Shown: positions 46,963-58,033, counted from the first letter of the stretch. The stretch is DNA of 64,000 nt from Mantamonas sphyraenae (GCA_026936335.1 JAPMXV010000017.1:62001-126000); one strand, 5' to 3'. Translations and numbers: made by a program. The notes: generated from the sequence alone by a model not told the origin.

Positions 46963-47016
46963 TTTTGGGGTTTGCGCTGCCGGCTCAAGCGCAACTCGCA
47001 TCCTTTCTTGGCCGTC
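46963..47016. promoter_or_regulatory. 54-bp gap between divergent SKI2 and TRAPPC1 starts
   Basis: All sequence between the two ATGs. It must serve as a shared or overlapping promoter unless transcription begins inside the opposite gene. No motif recognised. Confidence 0.45.
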
Positions 47017-47524
47017 ATGGTACGCTGTCCTGTGCTCTTGCCTTGTCCTCCACCCCACTTGTCCCCCCGATTGCCGTGCTGACACGGCTTGCCTCCTGTG
47101 ACCCGCAGACCATCTACAACATGTACATATACAACAAAAAGGGCGACTGCCTGTACTACGCCGAGTGGAACCGGCAAAAGGGCGCCCGCAACCTCGATCA
47201 CGACCAGAAGAACATGTACGGCTTCATCTTTTCCATCAAACTGTTCACAAAGAAGATCTCGCCCGACCCGTACGTTCTGTGTGCCCATCGCCTGCGCCTG
47301 CGCCTGGCCTTTTCCGTGTGGAACGCCCTCCCGCTCTCGCTCACCCCCGGCTTGTGTTGTCTCCCCGCAGCGAGGAAGAGACTGGCCTGCACTTTTTCAA
47401 AACCTCCACCTACAAGCTGCACTTTTACGAAACCGCCTCGGGCATCAAGTTTATCATCAACACAGGTAAGTGGTGTGTGTGTGTGTGGATCCCGACGTCT
47501 CCTGCTAACCACGCACACACACAC

Positions 47525-47571
<47 letters not shown>

Positions 47572-47736
47572 GACCCTGAAGCAGATGACATGCGTGACGC
47601 ACTGCATGACATCTACAGCGACATCTACGTCGAGTATGTCATCAAAAACCCGCTGTACGAACTGGGCGACCCCATTGAGTGCCAGCTGTTTGAAAAGAAG
47701 CTGCATAGCTTCATTTCGGGTCTGGAAAACTATTGA
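47017..47736 (+). CDS. TRAPPC1: TRAPPC1/Bet5 TRAPP-complex subunit
   Basis: 140 aa from exons 47017-47019, 47109-47269, 47371-47465 and 47573-47736. The first exon carries only the ATG; the 89-nt intron follows at once (GTACGC...CCGCAG). The product M-TIYNMYIYNKKGDCLYYAEW matches the family start, which has Met, one or two residues, then an aromatic beta strand. Further family features: MYGFIFSIKLF, FFKTSTYKLHFYETASGIKF, DIYVEYVIKNPLYELG, LFEKKLHSFISGL. Length is close to the usual 145 aa. It is a longin-fold subunit of TRAPP, a Rab1/Ypt1 exchange factor in ER-Golgi traffic. The last intron contains a CA repeat next to its acceptor. Confidence 0.92.
47513..47568 (+). repeat. CA microsatellite next to a 3' splice site
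   Basis: About 27 CA units, almost the whole 3' half of the third TRAPPC1 intron, ending at the ACACGCAG acceptor. This is the longest dinucleotide repeat in the window and parallels the one in PDS5. Confidence 0.9.
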
Positions 47737-47829
47737 ACAAACCGGTGTCACTCACTTCCAAAAGCATCCCGGCTTCCATTCTCCCAATGCCAATTCGCTC
47801 AAGCTTGCCGCGTGCACCGTGTAGGTTTC

Positions 47830-48498
47830 TCAGAAGCAACAATCGCAGTCAAACGGACACAGCGGCGTCCCTCCGCCCTGACCCAGCTTCAATTCTTCCA
47901 TAGTGTACACAGGCAGACCGTCGATGTGTTTGCGCTTCTTGGTTTTGCCTCGCGAGTCGAAAAACGCTTCATCATCACCGTACGCAGACGACGCCGTCCC
48001 CGTTGCCCCCTTCTTGCTTTTGGTACCTTTCCCTTTCTCCTTCCCTGCCTCCATGCCACTCTTTGCCTCTGCTTCCGCCTCGCTCGATTTCGTCTCCACC
48101 GCCTCGCTCTTCCGCTTCTTGTTCCCGTCCGCCCCATTTCCACCCGTCCCTTTCTTCTTCGACGCAAACAGCGCGTCAATGTCCACGCCGGCATCCCTGC
48201 TCTTCTCCCCCGCCTCCCCACTGCTCTCTGGCGTCTTTTTCTTGCCCTTGGCCTTGTTCTTCTTGCCCTTCTTGCCCTCAGTCTTGGCTACACGCGTTTC
48301 GTCGCCGGTTGCCGAGACGACGGATTGCAAATCCGTCTTTCCTGCTGCTTCTTTCTCTTCCGCCGTCCCCTGGCTTGTCTCCCGCTGCTTTCCCTTGTTC
48401 GTCTTGCCCTGTGCCGTGGCTTTGGCTTTGGCTTTGGCCTTGGCCTTGGCTTTCACCTTTTCCTTGAGCTTGTCCTTGCTGCTGGTGCTACTGCTCAT
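47830..48498 (-). CDS. DUF1764 family protein
   Basis: 222 aa, single exon. The N-terminal 170 residues are Lys/Ala/Glu-rich low complexity. The conserved C-terminus is the DUF1764 signature: DEAFFDSRGKTKKRK, IDGLPVYTMEELKLG and TPLCPFDCDCCF at the very end, with clustered Cys that could bind metal. The family is widespread in eukaryotes but has no established function; the basic composition suggests a nuclear or nucleolar site, which is inference. The start is 34 bp from the divergent NOL9 start. Confidence 0.88.
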   Translation of the reverse strand: MSSSTSSKDKLKEKVKAKAKAKAKAKATAQGKTNKGKQRETSQGTAEEKEAAGKTDLQSVVSATGDETRVAKTEGKKGKKNKAKGKKKTPESSGEAGEKSRDAGVDIDALFASKKKGTGGNGADGNKKRKSEAVETKSSEAEAEAKSGMEAGKEKGKGTKSKKGATGTASSAYGDDEAFFDSRGKTKKRKHIDGLPVYTMEELKLGQGGGTPLCPFDCDCCF

Positions 48499-48532
48499 CC
48501 CCCTGGCTCAGCCATCGCAACCAACCCGCCCC
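48499..48532. promoter_or_regulatory. 34-bp gap between divergent start codons
   Basis: The shortest divergent gap in the window, between the DUF1764 gene and NOL9. It cannot hold two separate promoters and leaders. No motif recognised. Confidence 0.45.
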
Positions 48533-50667
48533 ATGAGCAAACGCGACCGTGTCGATGCAGGCATCCGGCAGCACGACGGACACAGTGACGACGAGGAGGA
48601 GGATGAGGAACATGAGCTGCGCATGTCGCCGTCGTGGTCCTCGTCGGCCTCGTTCTCGTCCGGCGGCGGCTTGCAATCGTCGTCGTCCGTGTCAGGAACA
48701 GCCGCCCACGTGGACCATGGACGCATGCTTGCGCTGCCACACGAACACACGGCGTACATTGCCATGTATCCTGGTGAACGGGTGGATTTCACGGGTTTGA
48801 TGAAGCTGCAGGTCGTGTACGGCTCTTGCCCCGCCTGCCACGCCGAGCTCTTTGGCAGCCGCCTCTACGCACACTCGTTCGATGGCCGCCCGCTGCACGT
48901 CGCCTCTGAACGAAACGCCGCCATCGGATGGCAGGCCGTGTGTGAAGCCAGCCAATCGGGTCAGCACGAAGGAGACCATGTCGAGGCAGAGGAGGAGGAG
49001 GAGCAGCAGCAGCAGCAGCAGCACGCCAATGTGAGCGACATCTTGCCTCACGACGAAGCTGCACAGTGGCTCCAGGACCTGTTGGACAGCAATGACACGC
49101 ATGCACACCTGCTTGTGGTCAAGTGCGAAGTGCTGGCTGACAACCAGCATCACATCTTTCTGGAGGAGTTGTACAACGCGGACGAATGGCTGGGCCAGGA
49201 CGTCGGCTTGCACCACGAGGGCAACGACGACGACGACGACGTGCGTCCAGACTGGCACAGGCTGGCCCACGTGGTGCCAGGCATCCAGCTCATTCACCCA
49301 GACGCCACCTACAGGATAGACGGCCAGCGTGTCAGCGTGCAAATGGACATCAGCGAACAGTGGCAAGAGCTGGCCGCCTCGCTGGCTGCACACCCGGCCC
49401 CCGACGACGACGACGACGACGACGCTCACCAAGGCATGGTCGTCATGCTCACAGGCACCCAAAATGGAGGCAAGAGCACATTGGGACGGTACCTGCTCAA
49501 CAGTCTCCTCAATGACCACCCCGACGGCGTGTACTTCTTGGACACGGACTTGGGTCAGCCAGAATTCACCTGTCCGGGCCAAGTGGCACTCCATCACATC
49601 ACAGAACCCGTGTATGGGTCTCCACTGGCACACATGCGTCCTCCCACACGTTGTGTGTTTCTGGGTGAGGTCTCTCCCAGCCATGAGTACGATCTGTACA
49701 GCCAGGCCATTGCCCAGCTGATCGACTCGTACCGTGCCATCTGTGCACACAAGCGTCGCTTTGCACCCTTGCTCATCAACACGCACGGATGGCTCCGTGG
49801 CTTGGGTCTCCAGGGCATCCTTCACATCGCCCACCTGTCCCAGCCCGACTTTGTCGCCCACATCGACGATGCATTCCATCACGCCTCCCTGCAACAACTG
49901 TACAACACAAACAGCCTTCCCGACGTCCTTGCACACATCCTCGAGGCTCGTCCTGGCAACCCTCCTGCGCTGGTGGGCATTCCCGCTCATCACAGCCTCG
50001 CCAAGGGGCTCAAGACACGCAATGCTGCCAAGATGCGCTCCCTCATGCTGGAAGTCTACTTTGGCTGTCTCGACGTGCCCATCATGAACCTTCCCAGTGT
50101 CAAAGTCCACTGGAGTGCCCTCCGCATTGCCTTTGTCCATCAACAGGTTCCTCCCAGCCAGTGTTTGCGTGCCCTCAACGGCGCCCTTGTCGGCTTGGTC
50201 GATGATCGCACCGAGTATGCACCCGCCTCTCCTCCTCTTCCTCTTCCTCCTCCTCGTCCTCCAGAAAGGGCAAGCGCACCCTTCGCAAGGCCGCCAACAC
50301 AGGCATCGACGACTATTTCCGTTTGCTGCTCACTGTCCCGCTGCAGTCCCGGTGTGTGGGGTTGGGTCTTGTACGTAGCATCGATGTCGACCGCGGCCAC
50401 CTGTACATCCTCACCCCCGTGCCTCTGAACAAGCTCGCTCGCGTCAACACCCTGGTCCTCGGACGCATGCAATTGTCCAAAAGCATCCTACTGCGCGGTG
50501 CAAACAACCTGGCCCACCCGTATTTCACTGTCCACAGCCTGTCCTCAGCCGGCTCGGGCTCCACCGCTGCAAAGTCGCGCAAGAACCTCAAACGGCGGAG
50601 ACTGGACGGCGGTGTAGAAAGATTGAATTGGTCTCTTCATTCTTCCCTCACTCGTCATCCTGGTTGA
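48533..50667 (+). CDS. NOL9: NOL9/Grc3 polynucleotide 5'-kinase
   Basis: About 711 aa. The P-loop is MLTGTQNGGKSTLGRYLLNS (Walker A near residue 310), followed by VYFLDTDLGQPEFTCPGQV and the CLP1/Grc3-type block LLINTHGWLRGLGLQGIL. The C-terminal domain is VRSIDVDRGHLYILTPVP. NOL9/Grc3 phosphorylates 5'-OH RNA during ITS2 removal in 60S maturation, in the nucleolus. An acidic and poly-Gln stretch lies near 48960-49030. Length 2135 nt is one short of a codon multiple: the frame breaks at a CCC run (50222-50224), and a fourth C converts the Pro-rich frame into a Ser run followed by RKGKRTLRKAANTGIDDYF and the conserved C-terminus. Its last 20 nt overlap the convergent CFAP77 gene. Confidence 0.87.
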
Positions 50668-51741
50668 TAAACACAGTGTTGGACTGCCCGTTGTCCTCTT
50701 CCTCCTCCATCACCTCCTCCTCTTCCACTTGTTTGCTGCTCCTGCTGCTGCTGCCACGCTTCTTGCCCTGAAGCTGTGCCACCGAGCTCTGCGCGTTGGC
50801 AAACTTTTTCATCTTGAATGCATTCTTTTCCGGTTCGGCCAGCTTTTTGCCTGCCGCCTGCTGCTTCAGCAACGACGCCTTGGTGTGGTACCTGGCGATC
50901 TTTGACTTGAACTGCTTCTTGCGTTTCAGCTCCTCCACCTCCTTCTTCTTTGTCTCCTTTACCCACTGCTCGCCATAGGTGTAGCTAATCACGCCATTCA
51001 ACGGTGTCGACGGCCTGGTCCATGTGGGTTTCCGTGAGTGGTCCGTGTCAGTGGCCTGCGAAAGCACCCGTCGCCGCCCGATTTCCAACGGCCCTCCGCG
51101 CCCGCTCGCTCTTTCCGCTCCCTGGGCCACGCCTGCCAGCCTCCACACGCTCCCATTCGTGTGCCCCACACTCACCTGCTAGCCTCGCCATACGTGTGGC
51201 TCGGATTCTTGGACGACGGCAGCTTGGATTTGGTCTGCTGTTCGCGTTTCTTCTGCACATCGGGCACCTTGAGGCGCACATCGTTCTTCTTCCGGTACTC
51301 CAGCTGACCCTTGGGCGTCACATACCCGTTTTTCAGCGAGTTTTTGTTCAGCGACACAAAGTCCCGTCCCCCTTGCTTCTTCTTCTTGGGCTTGTGTACA
51401 CTCCAGGACGTCAGCACTGCGTACGCAGAGCCGTGTCAGCTGCCGTCGCAACGGTCGAGTTTGTTCACCCACATCTTCTCTCCTCTCCCCACACGCATGC
51501 ACACACACAAACACACAAGCACACACACACACACGACATGTGTCCGTTACGCACCTGCTCCGACGTCCTCCTCGTCTTCGCCGCTCTTGCGCCCAAACGT
51601 GAGGTCCTTCGGCACGTTGTAACCCAGATGCTTGGGCTTGCCCAGCTCGTCGCCCGCCAGCAGCGGATTCTCCTTTGTGCTCTTGCGGTATGTGCCCAGG
51701 CGCACTTCACTCTGCGACTGTACTCCCGTCCAGGCGGCCAT
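50648..51741 (-). CDS. CFAP77: CFAP77 ciliary doublet-microtubule protein
   Basis: 264 aa from leftward exons 51741-51555, 51416-51176 and 51014-50648 (introns 138 and 161 nt). It matches CFAP77/C9orf171: NPLLAGDELGKPKHLGYNVP, DLTFGRK, VLTSWSVHKP, DFVSLNKNSLKNGYVTPKGQ, and a SYTYGEQWVKE segment repeating the earlier HTYGE type. CFAP77 lies inside the B-tubule of ciliary outer doublets as a microtubule inner protein. Its presence implies the organism builds a motile flagellum. The C-terminus is basic, then acidic. The stop lies within the last 20 nt of the convergent NOL9 gene. Confidence 0.85.
51499..51534. repeat. CA/GT microsatellite in a CFAP77 intron
   Basis: Imperfect CA repeat on the + strand, hence GT-rich on the coding strand, about 20 bases after the donor of the first CFAP77 intron (51417-51554). 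Confidence 0.8.
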
Positions 51742-51977
51742 ACAATGTGTCAGTGATCTCGAAATGCATTGTGTGATGCCTCCCTCGGACCTCACACCAC
51801 CACTCACCATGTTTGTTTGTTTGACTGCTCCAGCGCATCTCTCTCTCCTCCACAGTACAGCCTGCAGCACACACGCACACATGCACACTTGGATGTGCAT
51901 TCATCCATCGCAATCCCTGTCCAGGCCACACCGCCGCTGCGGCAACCAACTCCCCACCCCCCCCCCCGTTCTCACCC

Positions 51978-52173
51978 ATGATCACGTGGAACCAACGCCA
52001 CCTCATTGCGTTTGGCGATCCGTTGGACGCAGGGGTGCGTCCAGGGGCTGCTGCCAAAGCGGGAGCAGATGGCTCGAACAGCACGGGTTCCGCCTCGTCA
52101 TCTTCCTCCTCCTCCTCCGCCATGGAACTCGACGACCAGACGTACGTGTCTCTCCCACACTCTCTCTCCTTTA

Positions 52174-52204
<31 letters not shown>

Positions 52205-55200
52205 GCTGCCTTTTGTCTCCCACCACCTGTGTGCTCACAGTTCTCTCACTCTCTCACAGCCAGCCACTCGGCGCCAGCGTGCATTTCTGCTCTGCGTCCG
52301 ACGCCACGCATGTGTCCCACATCACGTACGTTGCCGTTCCAACCGCATCTCCAATCTATTCACACGCGTCCACTGACATTCCGGGACCACAGAACGCCGC
52401 ATGCCAGTCCTGTGGCCATTGTCAGGTTTGCCCCGCACAACAACTCCTCCGCCGCAGACGTGATGCTCACCTGCGACCGCACAGACAGCGTTTGCCTGTG
52501 GAAACCCTCCGAAAAGGTATGTGTCCATCGCACCGCGCGCGGGTGCCCACATGCTTCACCCTGCAGCACCCTATGCATCATGCGCGTGGTCGCACATCAC
52601 TCACCCTCTCCCCCGTGCACATCGCTACACAGCGCTGCGCAAACGACTGGGAGGTCGACCTGCACCTCAACACGGGACCCGTGCTGTGTGCAGATTTTGT
52701 GCACGATGTGCAGACACAGCGTGCCTACGCAAGCGTGTGGGACCAGGAAGTGAGCATCGAAGCCCATCGTGAACACGACCTCCGCTGCTGCTACAATGGC
52801 TTTGTTGTCGCCGCCTATGTCACCTCGGACGCCCACCTGTATGTTTATTACCAGCGTGCACTCATGGACATTGTGCACTCCTCCTCCGACGCATGGTCCC
52901 ACGCCTCGCTCCCTCTCCTCGACGCAGACGACCGTCCCTCCTCCACATCATCCACCCAATCTGCACACGACGGCAACGACGATGATGACGACGTTGTTCC
53001 CACCGTTCACTTGGCGTGCATGACCTCGACTCCGTTTGGTCTCCGCATTGCCCTGGCCCTGGACGGCGTGGTGAACGTCGTCGACGTCTACTTGACCTTC
53101 CCCGACGAGGAACGCCTGTACGACGACAACCTGCTGCAGATGCGCCTTCGGCATGCCGGTGTCATGGACTACATGCCCATGACCAGTGAGTATGTCATGC
53201 TGGACGCCCCCACGCAGCCGTTGGACGCCCACGCACATGGCAGGCATGGCCGACATGGCGACAAAGACACAGGCAGCACACACGACACATCGACCATCTC
53301 CCACACAGACACACACACAGCCGTCAATCTCATGTTTATGGAGGGAAGCGGCACAACACCCAAGCCAGAGGCCGATGTCGTTGTGGTGGGGGTCGATGGC
53401 CAACAATCCACAACCCCAGGCTCCCAGGGCCAGAGTGCACAGCAACAACACACACCAGACACAACTTGGGAGTTTCTTGGCGACGTCTCCGGCATCGATG
53501 GCAGTGTGATGGATGTGGAGGATTCAGACACAGGCCGCGGGGTTGAGGGCCTGTCACACACACCCGATGGACAAAGAGACGACGGCGACGAGCAGCACGG
53601 CCATCACCACACCCACCACAACAAACGCACGCACGGAGGAGAAGGGGACGGACGGGATGGGTTGATGGGCAAAGACCACACAGACGCAGAAGATGACACC
53701 CAGGGGCCGCTTGCACGCGAACGAAGCGGCCTGGAGTGGGCTTCGGGCAACAGGCTGACACACATGGCATGGGTGCCGTGTGAAGAACGCGAAGGAGGGC
53801 GTCTGGTGCTCGTCACGCTCGATGCGCAGGGGTCACACAGTGTGGTGCAGCTGTGGTCACACGGTAAGCACAAACTGCGCCGTTCGCAGGCCCTCATGCA
53901 GCTGCAATTGTCCACCAGTGGTGTGTTGGGAGGCAACGAGGAACTGGATGTGAAGCACTGGCAATGCCGTTCCGTCGTTGCCTTTGCACACACCCTGCAG
54001 GAAGACGACGGGACACACCCTGTCGATGTCGTCTCCTCCCTCACCATCCACCCCAGTGGTCACATTGCCGTGGCCACGCAGCGGTCGTGCAACGTCCATC
54101 TGCTGCGGTGCAACGACGACGTGCGCCTTGCGCCTGTGTTGCAATTCCATCTGGGCGACGCCACCACCGCCGCCGCAGGCATGCTTGTGCCCTGCCACGC
54201 CCTAAGCATCTCTCCCAACATGGCCGGCGTATGTGTGCTCAGTCCGGACGCACAGGTGCTCGTGTACACATGGACCGCAGAACGCCTCACCGAAGATACC
54301 GTCGTGCCCCTCCTCGCATCTGCCTTTATGCGTGCCATCCGCCTCCAACGTGACTGGTGGGACCTTTACATGCTGTTGGACAGCCTCACCCGATCCGAAC
54401 GCATCCCCATGGGTCCGTTTATGACACGGCAATTCCAGGCTGTCCCCTACGTCGGCCTGTCCCTCCTCTCGCGCACTCTTCTGCTGGAGCTACTGCGATC
54501 CCTGTCCGATGCCATCAAAGCTCAATTCCAGCAGCTGTCGTCCAGCCCCGAACGCCCGCTCCTGCGCACAGAGGTCGATCGCCTCCTTGGCTTTGTCTAC
54601 GCCCTCTCCTACGACCGTGACGGCCTCTACCTGGACAAGCAGACTCTCAACCTGTTGGACCACTTGCAAAACGTCGTCGAAGCCGCTCTCATTTCCACTG
54701 GCGATGCCCTCAGCGTGGATGCATTTGATCGCGCGTCCGATGACCAGTTGCTCGACTCCATCTGTGGTGCCTTTAAACCGGGCGCCTACCCGTGGCTGCG
54801 TCCCCTGGCACAGTACACATACTACTTGGCCCTGTTTCTGTTGTATGGCATGCGTCAGGTCATCGGCCGCTTGTTTCGCATGCCCCGTCGCCGCTTCGAG
54901 GAACGATTCGCAGGCACCGTCTTTCTGCAAAAGTTCAATCGCATGCGTCCCCTCCGGCTCATGCTCATCTATGCCGCCGAGATTGTGCGTCACGAAGAGG
55001 CCAATGCCAACCGTGATCCATCGCCACCCATCATCCGTTCCGTCGACGAAGACGAGCACAGCGGCATGGTGACCGAGTCTGCTGCTCGATCGTCCTCCTC
55101 CTCCTCATCATCATCATCATCATCCTCGTTGCCCCGGGAACGCAGCAACGTCGATCTCCAGCGCAGCCGTGAGCTGGAAATCCAGCAGAAGAAGCAGGAC

Positions 55201-55782
55201 GACGTGGAACTTGCGTATGGCTTTGGACCGCTGAGCAGGTACAGGTGCACCTACGACGCAGTGGTTCAGATGGTGCGTCTGTACGCGCAGCTCAACGCGT
55301 GCGATGCAAAGCTGTCCAAGGGGGACAACGGCGTCTGGACGGAAATGGATGGCCACATCCGCAGCACACTGGGGCAGTACAACACGAAGCTTCACCAGAG
55401 CCCGTACGCCCTGTGCGTGTTGCTGGGCTTGGTGCCGTTTGAGCACGACATTTTCAGCGTGCTGGAGGTGGCTCGATGCACCCTGGGCGAGGATCAGGAG
55501 ACGCGCGGCCGCGCCAAACAGGAAAAGTGGTGGATGGAACGAGACACACTGCGTTCCTTGTGGTTGGATCACACCTCGTTGCACACACTGCGTATCGAGA
55601 AGGAGGAGGTGCGCGTGTGTCAACGCTGTGCGCGATTGGCACGCTTCCCCGGCGCCTTACCAGACCCCATCCTGGCCACCACCAAGGACCAGGACGCCCA
55701 AGAGGCAGTGAGCATCTGGCAGAGCACATGGGAGGAAGAGTGTTTGTGTGGAGGGGTGTGGCTGGGCAACGCGCTTACGTAG
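51978..55782 (+). CDS. MED16: MED16 Mediator tail subunit
   Basis: 1167 aa from exons 51978-52141, 52260-52325, 52393-52516 and 52633-55782; introns of 118, 67 and 116 nt are confined to the first 655 bp. N-terminal WD-type propeller: MITWNQRHLIAFGDPL, ASPVAIVRFAPHN, LTCDRTDSVCLWKPSEK. A long acidic/His-rich insert follows (about 53200-53700), then a helical C-terminal half. The end is diagnostic of MED16: a Cys pair (VCQRCARLAR) and IWQSTWEEECLCGGVWLGN, a putative zinc site. MED16 links Mediator's tail to transcription activators in the nucleus. Stop codon is TAG. The next gene begins 41 bp downstream. Confidence 0.85.
52174..52201 (+). repeat. CT microsatellite in the first MED16 intron
   Basis: Pure CT run on the coding strand inside intron 52142-52259, forming an extended pyrimidine tract about 60 bases before the acceptor. 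Confidence 0.85.
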
Positions 55783-55823
55783 GCACTCCATCCACCAATT
55801 CAATTTCCTTTGTTTGACCATCC

Positions 55824-55876
55824 ATGGGCAAGTCCAGCTTGAAAAACAGAAAGGGATCATCATCCGACGCCGGTGC

Positions 55877-55908
<32 letters not shown>

Positions 55909-58033
55909 GTAGCAGCAGTAGCAACGGCATGGATGCAGGTGACGAACAGAACAGCGCCACCAACACGCTGCTGCAGCAGACACAGCGTTCTGTGAACGAA
56001 CTCTACCGCAAGGTGTTGGACCCTGTTGTGGATTCGTTCAACTTTACGGCGAGTCCGACCAAGGCACAGCTGCTGGCCCGTCCGATGATTGTGCTGCTGG
56101 GCAACCACAGTTCGGGCAAGTCCACGTTCATCAACTACCTTTTGGGAGTGCACGAGCTGCAGGTCACTGGACAGGCTCCCATGGACGACGGGTTCACCCT
56201 GCTCACGTATGGCAGCAACCGTGACGAGCAGGACGGCCACGCTCTGGTCTCCAACACCCACCTGCCCTACGTCGGCCTGGCCAATCTCGGCACAAACTTT
56301 GTCGAGCACCTGCGCATGCGCTTTGTCAACAAGCGTCTGCTTCAGGCAGTCACCCTTGTCGACTCTCCGGGCATGATCGATGCCGTGGGCGAAAAGGGCC
56401 GCGGCTACGATTTCGCCAACGCCGTCCACTGGTTCGCCACCCGCGCCGACTACGTGCTTTTCTTCTTGTCAGTTGCCACACACTCCATCGTGTGTCCCCA
56501 CCATGGCTTCCCCTTGCCTTTCGACGCTTTTCCCTTGTTTCTCTCTCTCCGTGTTCACTGCAACCCAACCTGCCCTCCCGCTGACACGTCGTCCCCGGAC
56601 AAAACATCGATCTTCCACGCATCGGGTTGGTTGATCATTTCGCGCGCGCCACGTCACAGCGACGGCGAAAAGCCAGGTGTGGTTGGCGAAACCCTCGACG
56701 TGTTCACCAAACTCTCCGGGATGGATCACAAGCTGCTCATTCTCATGAACAAGTGAGTTGCAATGCGCCCTGGCCGTGCAGACGCGCGTGAGTGCATGCG
56801 CCAGCACAGCAGGATCAGCTCCACGGCCGATTTCCAAAGTCCGCCGTTTTTCCTCCCGTCCAACGGACACTGACCACGCCCACGTCCCACGTCCCACATC
56901 CCACGTCCCACGTGTATTGTGGCCCTTCAGGGTGGATACGTTCCGCAACATTGCCGACTTTGTGCGCACGTACGGCACCCTGTGCTGGAACTTGAGCAAG
57001 GTGCTGCCGTACAAGGACATGCCGTTCATCTATACCACGTACGTGGAGACCAGCAAGGCGCGCATCAGCAACAGCACGCCCGTGTCCTCTCGCCTGGAGG
57101 TGCAGCTGGAATCGGACGAGGAGGAGGAGCACGACGACACCTCCCGCTTCCAGGTCGACAAGAAGGCGGCCAAGAAGAAGAAGAAGCATGGCGACCACGC
57201 TCCGGCCCTCAGCCAGGCCGATGAGGAGATCCTCAACGACCCAGAGACGCCCACGGTGCCCAACCGCTCCTGGTCCCTCGACGAGTTTGCCAAGGCACGC
57301 AAGATGGTCATTTCCAAGATTGTAAGTTGAAAAGTTTTGCATGCGCATGTGCTTCGTGTGTCCAATCTCCCATGCACACAGCCACGTCATCCCATCACAT
57401 TTCCCATCATGAAGTACGTGCTGACCTGCCCCTTCTTTCTTCTTTGTTTGTCGACAGGAATCCGCCCCCTCGCGCCACGCAGACAACATGATCACTGCAC
57501 TGAAGAACAACACGATGCAACTGTTGATGCACGCACGTGTGATCACGGCCGCACGATCCACGCTGTGGTGGGCTCAGATGCGATCGTACTTTATGCTGCT
57601 GCTGTTCACCTCCCTCGCCTGCATCCTCTCCTTTGTCACCCTCCGCGACACCTCCTCCACCACCAATGTCTACCAACAACTGCTGCAACAAAACGTCCTC
57701 CTTGGCGGCGTCTCTGTCCTCATTGTCGCCCTGCTCGTCGCCCTCGTGTGGATCCCACGCACCGTCCGCGCGCACCAGGACCGTCTCGTCGACAGCCTCG
57801 ACTCGGTGTTTGAGCGTGTCTACAACCACGAGCTCACACGTGGCTCACAGGCAGAGTACTACCGCAGCATGTGGCTGGCTGTCCTCCCCGTCTGCGAACA
57901 GGCCATTGACCACCACGGCCTCCTCTCCCTGCCATCTCTCCGCAAGGCCGACGAGGATGCCCTCAAGAAGGTCATTGACGAAGACATCATCCAGCTGTTT
58001 GACGTCGTCCACAAGGCCCTCAAGCGCAAGTGA
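55824..58033 (+). CDS. EHD/dynamin-like GTPase with two C-terminal membrane helices
   Basis: 567 aa from exons 55824-56467, 56660-56752, 56931-57321 and 57458-58033 (introns 192, 178, 136 nt). A Ser-rich start precedes an EHD-type G domain: GNHSSGKSTFINYLLG (G1), APMDDGFTLLTYG (switch region), TLVDSPGMIDAVGEKG (G3), and LILMNKVDTFRNIADF (G4, joined across an intron). A helical part with a Lys run follows. Then come two hydrophobic segments (SYFMLLLFTSLACILSFVTL and VLLGGVSVLIVALLVALVWI) and a C-terminal helical tail. No EH domain. EHD proteins remodel membranes using ATP or GTP; this one appears tail-anchored rather than peripheral. The first donor (GTCAGT) is weak but keeps the FFFDGEKPG junction seen in the family. 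Confidence 0.8.
56880..56912 (+). repeat. 7-bp tandem repeat in an intron
   Basis: About four copies of TCCCACG, one imperfect, near the 3' end of the second intron of the EHD-like gene, 18 bases before its acceptor. Confidence 0.75.
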
